5,878 nucleotides of DNA from CALAED01 sp937891035 (GCA_035642125.1 DASQSZ010000212.1:1-5878), one strand, 5' to 3'; positions 1 through 5,476 are shown, counted from the first letter of the stretch. Program-made: numbers and translations. Notes: generated by a model not told the origin, from the sequence alone.

Positions 1-1
1 G

Positions 2-592
2 TACGTATTGCTGTTCGTCGGCCGCATCCAGCCGCTGAAGGCGCCCGATGTTCTGCTGCGGGCGGTCGCCCGCATGCTCGACGACGAACCGGCGCTGCGG
101 TCGCGGCTCGTCGTCGCCGTCGTGGGCGGGCCGAGCGGCACCGGCCTGGCCCGGCCCGAGGAGCTGCAGCGCCTCGCCGCCGGTCTCGGCATCGCCGATG
201 TCGTACGGTTCGAGACCCCGTGCCCGCAGCGCGAGCTCGCGCAGTGGTACCGGGCGGCGGACGTGACCGTCGTGCCCTCGCACAACGAGTCGTTCGGTTT
301 GGTCGCGCTGGAGTCGCAGGCCTCGGGCACGCCCGTCGTCGCGGCGGCGGTCGGCGGGCTGCGCACGGCCGTACGGCACGGTGAGTCCGGGCTGCTCGTC
401 GAGGGACACGATCCCGCCGACTACGCCGCCGTGCTCCGGATGCTGGCCGACCGGCCAAGGCAGCGGGCCGCGCTGGCCCGCGGCGCCGTCCGGCACGCGA
501 AGGCGTTCGGCTGGTCGGTGACCGTGGACCGCTTGCTTGAGGTGTATACCGGGGCCATGGTCGAGTCGAAGCCAAGGGTCGTTTCCCTATGA
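2..592 (+). CDS. mshA: D-inositol-3-phosphate glycosyltransferase MshA, C-terminal part (5' end outside window)
   Basis: Catalyses the first committed step of mycothiol synthesis: transfer of GlcNAc from UDP-GlcNAc to 1D-myo-inositol 3-phosphate, in the cytoplasm. Only the last 196 residues or so are visible; family members are usually about 430-480 aa, so this is mostly the C-terminal Rossmann (donor-binding) domain of a GT-B, GT4-family enzyme. The reading frame is open to the left edge. Visible motifs are FVGRIQPLKAPD near the beginning, whose Arg and Lys are the donor-diphosphate-binding pair of MshA, then GGPSG, and the GT4 EX7E motif ESFGLVALE (bases 287-313). The GRIQPLKAPD and GGPSG strings are typical of MshA rather than generic GT4 enzymes. 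An in-frame TTG at 8 is internal, not a start. The stop overlaps the next gene's ATG (ATGA), indicating a translationally coupled pair. No damage is seen. Confidence 0.93.
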   Translation, partial: YVLLFVGRIQPLKAPDVLLRAVARMLDDEPALRSRLVVAVVGGPSGTGLARPEELQRLAAGLGIADVVRFETPCPQRELAQWYRAADVTVVPSHNESFGLVALESQASGTPVVAAAVGGLRTAVRHGESGLLVEGHDPADYAAVLRMLADRPRQRAALARGAVRHAKAFGWSVTVDRLLEVYTGAMVESKPRVVSL

Positions 593-1122
593 CGGTGAGC
601 AGCGGTTCGGACCGCGATCCGGACACGGTGAGCAAGGCGGCGAAAGCGATCAAGGAGGCTTTGGACGCGGGCGGCCTCGAGTACGAGAGCCCCCGCGTCG
701 GCGCCTACCTCGTCAAACTGCCGGGCAGCCACAAGCTGGCCACGATGACATGGCTGATCGTCGGCGATCAGGCCTTGCACATCGAGGCGTTCTTCTGCCG
801 GCGGCCGGACGAGAACCATGCCGAGTTCTACCGCTGGCTGCTGGAGAAGAACGGCCGGTTCTACGCCGTCCACTTCACGTTGGACGAAAACGGCGACGTG
901 CACCTGGTGGGCAGGCTGCCGCTGCCGGCGGTGACGCCGGCGGAGATCGACCGCGTCCTGGGCTGCGTGTTGACCTACTCCGACGACAACTTCGACCGTG
1001 CCCTCGAAATCGGGTTCAAGTCGTCGATCCAGCGCGAATGGGACTGGCGGGTGAAGCGCGGCGAGAGCCTTGCCAATCTCCAGGCCTTCGCGCACTTCGC
1101 CGACCCCGCGCGCCGCCAATAG
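589..1122 (+). CDS. YbjN domain-containing protein (Rv0487-like)
   Basis: A 177-aa soluble protein with no signal peptide or membrane segment. Its length and sequence fit the actinobacterial YbjN family found directly after mshA (Rv0487 in M. tuberculosis). YbjN domains have a fold resembling type III secretion chaperones, and no biochemical role is established for this subgroup. Recognisable features are an N-terminal helix (about 12-28), a beta-rich centre with LPG-HKLATMTW (44-55) and IEAFFCRRPDENHAEFYRWL (65-84), and a C-terminal W-W-R-K-R-GES segment followed by LQAFAHFADP. The ATG overlaps the mshA stop by 4 bp, and AAGGG (574-578) lies 10 nt upstream, so translation is probably coupled to mshA. 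A hairpin follows the stop. The position beside mshA is conserved in actinobacteria, but a role in mycothiol metabolism is only inference. Confidence 0.88.
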   Translation: MTVSSGSDRDPDTVSKAAKAIKEALDAGGLEYESPRVGAYLVKLPGSHKLATMTWLIVGDQALHIEAFFCRRPDENHAEFYRWLLEKNGRFYAVHFTLDENGDVHLVGRLPLPAVTPAEIDRVLGCVLTYSDDNFDRALEIGFKSSIQREWDWRVKRGESLANLQAFAHFADPARRQ

Positions 1123-1138
1123 AAGGGAGCGGCTCAAC

Positions 1139-1169
1139 CTCCCGCTGTCCTGCCGGCGACAGTCGGGGG
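1139..1169 (+). terminator. Hairpin after the mshA-YbjN unit, possible terminator
   Basis: CCCGCTGTC (1141-1149) pairs with GACAG-T-CGGG (1158-1167), giving nine base pairs with one bulged T and an 8-nt loop. A further G.U and C-G pair at the base (1139-1140 with 1168-1169) extends the stem. It starts 16 nt after the YbjN stop and lies upstream of the probable gpmA start point, so it would end the mshA transcript rather than act in the gpmA leader. There is no U tract, as is usual for high-GC actinobacterial terminators. Judged by eye; folding energy not calculated. Confidence 0.45.
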
Positions 1170-1200
1170 ACTTGAGACGCGCCGTGGAAGGCACGGCCAC

Positions 1201-1206
1201 TAAACT
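1201..1206 (+). promoter_or_regulatory. Probable -10 element of a leaderless gpmA promoter
   Basis: TAAACT fits the actinobacterial TAnnnT -10 pattern and ends 8 nt before the gpmA ATG at 1215. A transcript starting 7-9 nt downstream would begin at or within a base or two of the ATG. Only a weak AGG (1208-1210, 4 nt spacing) could act as ribosome binding site, which supports leaderless expression. TTGAGA at 1172-1177 looks like a -35 box, but its 23-bp spacing is too long; no good -35 is seen at 17-19 bp. Confidence 0.5.
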
Positions 1207-1214
1207 CAGGCCGC

Positions 1215-1958
1215 ATGGCGAAGTTGGTATTGCTGCGGCATGGCGAGAGCGTGTGGAACGCCGAGGGCCTGTTCACCGGGTGGGTCGACGTCGACCTGTC
1301 GGAGAAGGGGGAAAACGAGGCCACCGCCGGCGGTGATTTGCTGCTCGACGCCGACATCCGGCCCGACGTCGTGCATACGTCGGTGCTCAAGCGGGCGATC
1401 CGCACCGCCAACATCGCGCTCGACGTCGCCGACCTGCTGTGGCTTCCGGTGCGCCGCTCCTGGCGGCTGAACGAGCGGCACTACGGGGCGCTGCAGGGCA
1501 AGAACAAGGCGCAGACCCGCGAGGAGTTCGGCGACGACCAGTTCACGGTCTGGCGGCGGTCGTACGACACCCCGCCGCCGCCGCTCAACGACGACGACCC
1601 GCTGTCCCAGGTGCGCGACCCAAGATACGCGGGTCTGCCATCGGAGCTGATCCCGCGCACCGAGTGCCTGGCCGACGTGGTGGTCCGGCTGCTGCCCTAC
1701 TGGTACGACACGATCGTGCCCGACCTGGCGACCGGCCAGACCGTGCTGGTGGCGGCGCACGGCAACTCGCTGCGCGCGCTGGTCAAACACCTCGACATGA
1801 TCCCCGATGAGGAGATCCCGGGGCTCAACATCCCGACCGGCATCCCCTTGCTGTATGAGCTGGACGAGGACTTCGTGCCGCTCAAGCGCGGCGGCGAGTA
1901 CCTCGATCCGCAGGCCGCGAAGGCATCCATCGAGGCCGTCAAGAACCAGGGACGCTAA
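1215..1958 (+). CDS. gpmA: 2,3-bisphosphoglycerate-dependent phosphoglycerate mutase
   Basis: Interconverts 3-phosphoglycerate and 2-phosphoglycerate in glycolysis and gluconeogenesis, in the cytoplasm, through a phosphohistidine intermediate primed by 2,3-bisphosphoglycerate. The 247-aa product is full length for the family. The histidine phosphatase signature LLRHGES places the phosphorylated His at residue 9. Other active-site residues expected from the E. coli enzyme are present: Arg60 (LKRAI), Glu87 in RLNERHYGALQGKNK, Arg114-Arg115, and His182 in AAHGNSLRALVKHLD. The YDTPPPPL segment is typical of this family. The ATG at 1215 is chosen because MAKLVLLRHGES matches the family N-terminus and because a -10-like hexamer sits just upstream. 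It is called gpm1 (Rv0489) in mycobacteria, where it also lies just before senX3. It is separated from the YbjN gene by 92 bp containing a hairpin, so it is likely its own transcription unit. It converges on phoU. Confidence 0.96.
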   Translation: MAKLVLLRHGESVWNAEGLFTGWVDVDLSEKGENEATAGGDLLLDADIRPDVVHTSVLKRAIRTANIALDVADLLWLPVRRSWRLNERHYGALQGKNKAQTREEFGDDQFTVWRRSYDTPPPPLNDDDPLSQVRDPRYAGLPSELIPRTECLADVVVRLLPYWYDTIVPDLATGQTVLVAAHGNSLRALVKHLDMIPDEEIPGLNIPTGIPLLYELDEDFVPLKRGGEYLDPQAAKASIEAVKNQGR

Positions 1959-1962
1959 CGCC

Positions 1963-1990
1963 CGGCCCGCGTGCCATGGCCCGTCGGCCG
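1963..1990. terminator. Imperfect palindrome between convergent gpmA and phoU, probable bidirectional terminator
   Basis: CGGCC (1963-1967) pairs with GGCCG (1986-1990). After a C/C mismatch there are three more pairs including one G.U, then a second mismatch, then the GCCATGGC core (1973-1980) closing on a 4-nt loop. The near-symmetry lets the hairpin form on either RNA. It fills the 32-bp gap between the stop codons of the two convergent genes, where a shared terminator is expected. There is no T tract on either side. Confidence 0.5.
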
Positions 1991-2647
1991 TCAGTTGTTG
2001 ATCTCTTCTGGGTGCCGGCCGGTGACCAGGTAGACGACGTTTTCCGCGACGTGGACGGCGTGGTCGGCGAATCGCTCGAAGTACCGCCCGGCCAGGGAGA
2101 TGTCCACCGCCGGCTCGACTCCGTGCTTCCACTTGGGGGACAGCAGCACGTCGAACAGCTTGCGGTGCAGCCGGTCCATCGTGTCGTCGTCGGCGTCGAG
2201 CTCAAGCCCCAGCGCCACGTCCCGGGTGGCGATGACGTTGCCGGCCTTGGCCACCATCCGCTCGGCGATCTGTCCCATCTCCAGCACCGTGGACTGCAAC
2301 TCGGGCGGAATCGCGCCCTCGGGGTGGCGCCGGCGGGCGGTCTTGGCGAGGTGCACGGCCAAGTCGCCCATCCGCTCGAGGTCGCCGCTCGTCCGCAACG
2401 TACTGACCAACGTGCGCAGGTCGCCCGCGACCGGCTGCTGCCGGGCCATGAGGTCGAAGACCGTCTCTTCGATCTCGGTCTCGATCTTGTTGATCTGCTC
2501 GTCGGCGCTGATGACCTCTTCGGCCAGGCGGAGGTCGGCGTCGAGTAGCGCCGTCGTGGCCCGGGCCATGGCGGAACGGACCAGCCGGGTCATTTCAACG
2601 AGCTTGTCGGCAAGACCGTCGAGTTCCTCGTGGTAGGCGTCGCGCAA
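1991..2647 (-). CDS. phoU: Phosphate signalling complex protein PhoU
   Basis: PhoU links the Pst phosphate transporter to the sensor kinase and dampens phosphate-starvation signalling when phosphate is plentiful; it acts at the cytoplasmic membrane face. The product is all-helical with two PhoU repeats. Each carries the ExxxD metal-binding motif: ERMGD (91-95) in the first and ERFAD, followed by His, (191-195) in the second. I chose a TTG start at 2647-2645, which gives 218 aa beginning MRDAYHEELD, the standard family N-terminus and length. AAAGGA lies 6 nt upstream of it. The frame stays open to 2800, but that would add 51 residues of Trp/Pro/Gly-rich sequence running through the promoter and PHO-box region. 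The gene is divergent from senX3-regX3 rather than linked to a pst operon in this window, implying joint control with the kinase and regulator. Confidence 0.93.
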   Translation of the reverse strand: MRDAYHEELDGLADKLVEMTRLVRSAMARATTALLDADLRLAEEVISADEQINKIETEIEETVFDLMARQQPVAGDLRTLVSTLRTSGDLERMGDLAVHLAKTARRRHPEGAIPPELQSTVLEMGQIAERMVAKAGNVIATRDVALGLELDADDDTMDRLHRKLFDVLLSPKWKHGVEPAVDISLAGRYFERFADHAVHVAENVVYLVTGRHPEEINN

Positions 2648-2653
2648 CGTAAG

Positions 2654-2659
2654 TCCTTT
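2654..2659 (-). promoter_or_regulatory. Ribosome binding site that fixes the phoU TTG start
   Basis: On the minus strand AAAGGA lies 6 nt before TTG at 2647. The upstream ATG at 2699 and the longer open frame have no comparable Shine-Dalgarno sequence at good spacing, so this site decides the start. Confidence 0.7.
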
Positions 2660-2678
2660 ATCGGTAGATGGCGGATCC

Positions 2679-2709
2679 AGCCTACGACAGTCGTTCATGC
2701 TGGCGGCAA
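2679..2709 (-). promoter_or_regulatory. Candidate phoU promoter
   Basis: Reading the minus strand, TTGCCG (2709-2704) and TAGGCT (2684-2679) are separated by 19 bp and lie about 32 bp upstream of the TTG start, leaving a leader of roughly 25 nt that contains the AAAGGA site. TAGGCT fits TAnnnT. The spacing is at the long end, so the -35 assignment is weak. Confidence 0.35.
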
Positions 2710-2752
2710 GGCACGAATGCCCAGTTCCCCAGCCCGCAGGATGGCCCCACGC

Positions 2753-2792
2753 CATGAACGAACCTGGCCAAAAAGGTGAACTTTGGGCGAAC
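2753..2792. promoter_or_regulatory. PHO box-like array of 11-bp direct-repeat units (RegX3/PhoP operator)
   Basis: Heptamers recur on an 11-bp register: CATGAAC (2753-2759), a poor unit CTGGCCA (2764-2770), GGTGAAC (2775-2781) and GGCGAAC (2786-2792). Read on the minus strand these are GTTCGCC, GTTCACC, a degenerate unit and GTTCATG, close to the GTTCAYC core of actinomycete PHO boxes, in which 7-bp units are followed by 4-bp spacers. The array lies between the divergent phoU and senX3-regX3, where PhoP/RegX3 binding is known in streptomycetes and mycobacteria. It is therefore the likely autoregulatory operator, serving either or both promoters. Confidence 0.75.
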
Positions 2793-2841
2793 GTCATCAC
2801 CCAAGGTCAGCGGGTACGGCAGCACCCCAATGCCGGGCACT

Positions 2842-2847
2842 TACGAT
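2842..2847 (+). promoter_or_regulatory. Probable -10 element of a leaderless senX3 promoter
   Basis: TACGAT fits TAnnnT and ends 7 nt before the GTG at 2855, so transcription would start at or next to the GTG. No Shine-Dalgarno sequence precedes that GTG, only CCTTA. There is no recognisable -35 at 17-19 bp, which fits a promoter depending on an activator bound at the repeat array about 50 bp upstream. Confidence 0.55.
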
Positions 2848-2854
2848 CCTTAGT

Positions 2855-4054
2855 GTGGACGTCGAGGTTATCGCGGGTCTGACCGCGCTGGTCGGCCTAG
2901 CCACCGGGCTGGCGACCGGGCTGGCCGTGCGGGTGAGTGAGCGCGCCCAGCAGGACGTTCAGATCCCCATGCCCTCCGCCGGCCTGCCGCCCGGGATCGC
3001 CTCCGTACTGAGCGTGCTGCCCTCCTCGGCCGTTGTGGTCGACGGCGACGACCGGGTGCTGCGCGCGAGCTCGGCGGCACGGGCGTTCGGCCTGGTCAGC
3101 GGCGACCGCCTCGTCGTCGACGAGCTGCTTGCGATGGCCCGGGTGGTGCGCCGCGACGGTGAGATCCGCGAGAGCGAGATCCAAGTGGTCTCGCCGCACG
3201 GCGGCAACAGCCGTGAGGGGCGCTGGTTCGCGGTGCGGGTCGCGCCGCTCGGCACCCACGGTCTCGTGCTGGTGCTCGCCGAGGATCTCACCGAGGTACG
3301 GCGGGTCGAGGCGATCCGCCGCGACTTCGTCGCTAACGTAAGCCATGAGCTCAAGACGCCGGTGGGTGCGCTGTCGCTGCTCGCCGAGACCGTCGAGGGG
3401 GCGGCGGACGACGCCGAAGCCGTACGCCGTTTCGCGGGGCGGATGCAGCAGGAGGCGCTGCGGCTGACCAGCCTGGTCCAGGACCTCATCACGCTCAACC
3501 GGATCCAGGGTGACGAGCCGCTGGGCGACCTGCGGCCCGTGTCGATCGACGACGTGTGCGCGGAGGCCATCGACCGGGTCCGGCTCAAGGCGGGGGCCAA
3601 GAACATCGAGGTCGCGACCGGCGGTCCGTCGGGGCTGGTGGTACGTGGCGAAGAGGAACTCTTGACCACCGCGCTGCGCAACCTCATCGACAACGCGGTC
3701 GCCTACAGCCCGGACAACACCCGGGTCGTGGTCGTCACACGGCAGGCCGAAGATCGGCGTGCCGAGATCAGCGTCACCGATCAGGGGATCGGCATCTCCG
3801 AAGGCGACCTCGACCGGATCTTCGAGCGCTTCTATCGTGTCGACCCGGCGCGCTCGCGCCAGACCGGCGGGACCGGCCTGGGACTGGCCATCGTCAAGCA
3901 CGTGACGACCAAGCACGGCGGTGATGTGACGGTCTGGAGCAAGCCCGGGTCGGGATCGACCTTTACCATGCGGTTGCCGCTCATCAGCGCGACGCCTGGT
4001 CGGGACTCTGAGCGGAACACTCGGGACAACACCGTACGGGAGGCCACACCGTGA
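2855..4054 (+). CDS. senX3: Phosphate-responsive sensor histidine kinase SenX3 (PhoR)
   Basis: Membrane-bound kinase that autophosphorylates and transfers phosphate to RegX3 under phosphate limitation. Translation from GTG at 2855 gives 399 aa (M. tuberculosis SenX3 is about 410). One N-terminal membrane helix spans about residues 5-25, containing G14-x3-G18-x3-G22, followed by basic and polar residues. A cytoplasmic PAS-like domain covers about 45-150. Next is the HisKA dimerisation helix with phospho-acceptor His164 in FVANVSHELKTPVGAL, then the HATPase_c domain with N box N276/N280, DQGIGI (309-314), F box IFERFYRVD (322-330) and GGTGLGLAIVKH (338-349). Only a residue or two precede the membrane helix, so no extracellular sensor exists; phosphate status is presumably relayed by PhoU/Pst to the PAS region. 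The GTG is preferred over TTG at 2783 because the extra residues resemble no kinase and a -10-like element directly precedes the GTG. The stop overlaps regX3 (GTGA). Confidence 0.95.
   Translation: MDVEVIAGLTALVGLATGLATGLAVRVSERAQQDVQIPMPSAGLPPGIASVLSVLPSSAVVVDGDDRVLRASSAARAFGLVSGDRLVVDELLAMARVVRRDGEIRESEIQVVSPHGGNSREGRWFAVRVAPLGTHGLVLVLAEDLTEVRRVEAIRRDFVANVSHELKTPVGALSLLAETVEGAADDAEAVRRFAGRMQQEALRLTSLVQDLITLNRIQGDEPLGDLRPVSIDDVCAEAIDRVRLKAGAKNIEVATGGPSGLVVRGEEELLTTALRNLIDNAVAYSPDNTRVVVVTRQAEDRRAEISVTDQGIGISEGDLDRIFERFYRVDPARSRQTGGTGLGLAIVKHVTTKHGGDVTVWSKPGSGSTFTMRLPLISATPGRDSERNTRDNTVREATP
4038..4043 (+). promoter_or_regulatory. Strong ribosome binding site for regX3 inside senX3
   Basis: GGGAGG lies 7 nt before the overlapping GTG start of regX3, within the last codons of senX3. 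It supports the GTG at 4051 as start and allows the regulator to be translated by reinitiation and at a level partly independent of the kinase. Confidence 0.75.
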
Positions 4055-4731
4055 CCCGTGTGCTCGTCGTTGAGGACGAGGATTCTTTCAGCGACGCCCT
4101 GTCGTACATGCTGCGCAAGGAGGGGTTCGAGGTCGCGGTCGCGGTCAGCGGTCCCGATGCGCTGGAGGCCTTCGAACGCAATGGCGCCGACCTGGTGCTG
4201 CTCGACCTCATGCTGCCGGGCCTGCCGGGCACGGAGGTCTGCCGGGAGCTGCGGTCCCGCTCCAACGTTCCGGTGATCATGCTGACCGCCAAGGACAGCG
4301 AGGTGGACAAGGTCGTCGGGCTCGAGTTGGGCGCGGACGACTATGTGACCAAGCCGTTTTCGTCCCGTGAGCTGGTGGCCAGGATCCGCGCCGTGCTGCG
4401 CCGCCGCGGCGACGCGGAGGAACTCGCCCCCGCCGTGCTCGAAGCCGGGCCCGTCCGGATGGATGTGGAGCGGCACATCGTCAGCGTCGGCGGGACGTCG
4501 GTGCAGCTGCCGCTGAAGGAGTTCGAGCTGCTCGAGGTGTTGCTCCGCAACGCCGGCCGGGTGCTCACCCGCATGCAGTTGATCGACCGGGTCTGGGGCG
4601 CCGACTACGTGGGTGACACCAAGACCCTGGACGTGCACGTGAAACGGCTGCGCGCCAAGATCGAGCCCTCGCCGTCCGAGCCGCGCTACATCGTGACCGT
4701 GCGCGGCCTCGGCTACAAGTTCGAGCCCTAG
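4051..4731 (+). CDS. regX3: Two-component response regulator RegX3 (PhoP), OmpR/PhoB class
   Basis: DNA-binding regulator of the phosphate-starvation response, partner of the overlapping SenX3. The 226-aa product is full length. The receiver domain (about 1-115) has the acidic pocket Glu8-Asp9, phospho-acceptor Asp52 in LVLLDLMLPGLPG, Thr79 in IMLTAKD, and Lys101 in DDYVTKPF. The C-terminal winged helix (about 128-225) shows the OmpR/PhoB pattern LPLKEFELLEVLLRNAGRVL, RVWGADYVGDTKTLDVHVKR and the ending YIVTVRGLGYKFEP. The GTG start overlaps the senX3 stop by 4 bp and has a good GGGAGG site, so the two are one operon. Its own likely operator is the repeat array at 2753-2792. It converges on the lipoprotein gene. 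Confidence 0.96.
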   Translation: MTRVLVVEDEDSFSDALSYMLRKEGFEVAVAVSGPDALEAFERNGADLVLLDLMLPGLPGTEVCRELRSRSNVPVIMLTAKDSEVDKVVGLELGADDYVTKPFSSRELVARIRAVLRRRGDAEELAPAVLEAGPVRMDVERHIVSVGGTSVQLPLKEFELLEVLLRNAGRVLTRMQLIDRVWGADYVGDTKTLDVHVKRLRAKIEPSPSEPRYIVTVRGLGYKFEP

Positions 4732-4735
4732 CAGG

Positions 4736-4767
4736 CCGGCGCCGCGCACGAGGAAGCAGGCGGCCGG
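4736..4767. terminator. Hairpin between convergent regX3 and lipoprotein gene, possible shared terminator
   Basis: CCGGCGCC (4736-4743) pairs with GGCGGCCGG (4759-4767), giving eight base pairs with one bulged G at 4762 and a 15-nt loop. It lies within the 39-bp gap between the two convergent stop codons. No T tract is present. Pairing was found by eye; the energy was not calculated. Confidence 0.38.
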
Positions 4768-4770
4768 GAG

Positions 4771-5418
4771 CTACGAGCCGGGCGACTCCGGGGCCGACTC
4801 CGCGGCCGACGGCGCGACCTCCGTGCCGGACGGCGCGACCTCGGTGGGGGACGGGGCGGCCGTTGGCGTGGTGACGGGCGCGGGGGCGTAGGTCGTGTAG
4901 GAGCCGTCCCTGGGCACCACGGGCACCGCGACCCTGAGCGCGCCGGCCTTCTCGAACTGCAGCGTCAGGTTGAGCAACTCGCCGCCGCCGAGCGGCATTG
5001 CCAGACCCTGGAGGGTGATCAGGGGCGTGGTGACGCCGGCCGGCGATGAGGTGCCAAGCTGCACCAGCCGCTGATAGGGCAGGTCGATGCCGCCGCCCTG
5101 GATCTGGACGGCCTGTGCGACGCCGGGAGCGCTGATCCCCACCAGCCGGTCCGGCTGGCCGTCGGCGCTGTCGTTGACGACCGAGGCGTAGAGGGTCGCC
5201 GCGGAGCCGGGATTGATTCGCTGCCCGGACGGCGGGCCGAGCACGAAAAGATTGCGCACGGCCACGCCGCTCCTGGTCGTGACGTTCACGCCCTCGGTCA
5301 GCTGGGTGGCCTGTGCGGACTGCGGGTCTTCGCCGGCGCCGCAGGCGGACACCGCCGGGATGACGGCGAGGGCTCCGGCGATGCCGACCGCGACCATGCG
5401 ACGGCTGTAGCGGCTCAC
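4771..5418 (-). CDS. Secreted lipoprotein with a PCu(A)C-like (DUF461) domain lacking the usual copper ligands
   Basis: A 215-aa protein with an n-region MSRYSRR, a hydrophobic stretch (about 8-25) and the lipobox VSAC, giving a lipidated Cys26 and anchoring to the outer face of the membrane. Residues about 45-168 follow the PCu(A)C copper-chaperone pattern: ATLYASVVND-S near the first strands, DRLVGISAPG, then ITLQGLAMPLGGGELLNLTLQFEKAG and a VAVPV end. The family's H(M)X10MX21HXM ligand set is not present; the mature protein has no His and only Met141, so copper binding by this site is doubtful. The tail (about 178-215) is Pro/Ser/Thr/Glu-rich with 7-residue repeats. The GTG at 5418 is chosen because it precedes a normal signal peptide and has GAGGAGA upstream. 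It converges on regX3; control by phosphate is not evident from its own upstream sequence. Confidence 0.82.
   Translation of the reverse strand: MSRYSRRMVAVGIAGALAVIPAVSACGAGEDPQSAQATQLTEGVNVTTRSGVAVRNLFVLGPPSGQRINPGSAATLYASVVNDSADGQPDRLVGISAPGVAQAVQIQGGGIDLPYQRLVQLGTSSPAGVTTPLITLQGLAMPLGGGELLNLTLQFEKAGALRVAVPVVPRDGSYTTYAPAPVTTPTAAPSPTEVAPSGTEVAPSAAESAPESPGS
4792..4854 (-). repeat. 21-bp tandem repeats encoding a 7-residue tail repeat in the lipoprotein
   Basis: Three consecutive units encode PSPTEVA, PSGTEVA and PSAAESA (residues 189-209). On the plus strand two near-identical 21-bp copies start with GACGGCGCGACCTC at 4808 and 4829, followed by a diverged copy from 4850. The repeat makes a flexible, acidic, Pro/Ser-rich C-terminal tail. 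The nucleotide similarity of the copies suggests fairly recent duplication. Confidence 0.7.
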
Positions 5419-5428
5419 GGTCTCGATT

Positions 5429-5435
5429 TCTCCTC
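5429..5435 (-). promoter_or_regulatory. Ribosome binding site of the lipoprotein gene
   Basis: On the minus strand GAGGAGA lies 10 nt before the GTG at 5418. It supports this start over the ATG codon for residue 8 of the signal peptide. An ATG at 5437 just upstream is in another frame. Confidence 0.6.
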
Positions 5436-5476
5436 ATGCTGCCGTGGTTGATGGGAGCGCGTTGCACGCCGACCGA

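Noticed and set aside
421..1200. Long minus-strand open frame opposite mshA, the YbjN gene and the gpmA upstream region
   Set aside because: Arg/Ala/His-rich composition with no recognisable domain; it lies antisense to genes with clear family matches, as expected from high GC content.
1206..2132. Long minus-strand open frame opposite gpmA
   Set aside because: Antisense shadow of gpmA and overlapping the phoU end; low-complexity Arg/Val/His-rich translation without motifs.
1976..2636. Plus-strand open frames opposite phoU
   Set aside because: Shadows of phoU, which has both PhoU metal motifs and the expected length on the minus strand.
2648..2800. N-terminal extension of PhoU to a start at 2800
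   Set aside because: The extra residues resemble no PhoU protein, and the sequence is promoter and operator DNA; the TTG at 2647 has a good Shine-Dalgarno sequence and gives the family N-terminus.
2783..2854. N-terminal extension of SenX3 to TTG at 2783, and a small open frame at 2697-2882
   Set aside because: They would place polar, His/Arg/Pro-rich residues before the membrane helix and cross the operator and -10 region; no ribosome binding site supports them.
2648..2854. Riboswitch or small RNA in the 207-bp phoU-senX3 gap
   Set aside because: No convincing extended pairing or known riboswitch core was seen, and the likely senX3 start point leaves no leader; direct-repeat operator sites explain the region better.
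2897..3916. Long minus-strand open frames opposite senX3
   Set aside because: Shadow of a kinase gene with all catalytic boxes intact on the plus strand.
3832..4749. Minus-strand open frame spanning the end of senX3 and regX3
   Set aside because: Shadow frame; the plus strand carries two well-supported overlapping genes.
4565..5467. Minus-strand open frame overlapping the lipoprotein gene in another frame and starting at an ATG near 5467
   Set aside because: Translation is Arg/Gly/Ala-rich low complexity; the GTG frame at 5418 has a proper lipoprotein signal peptide and ribosome binding site.
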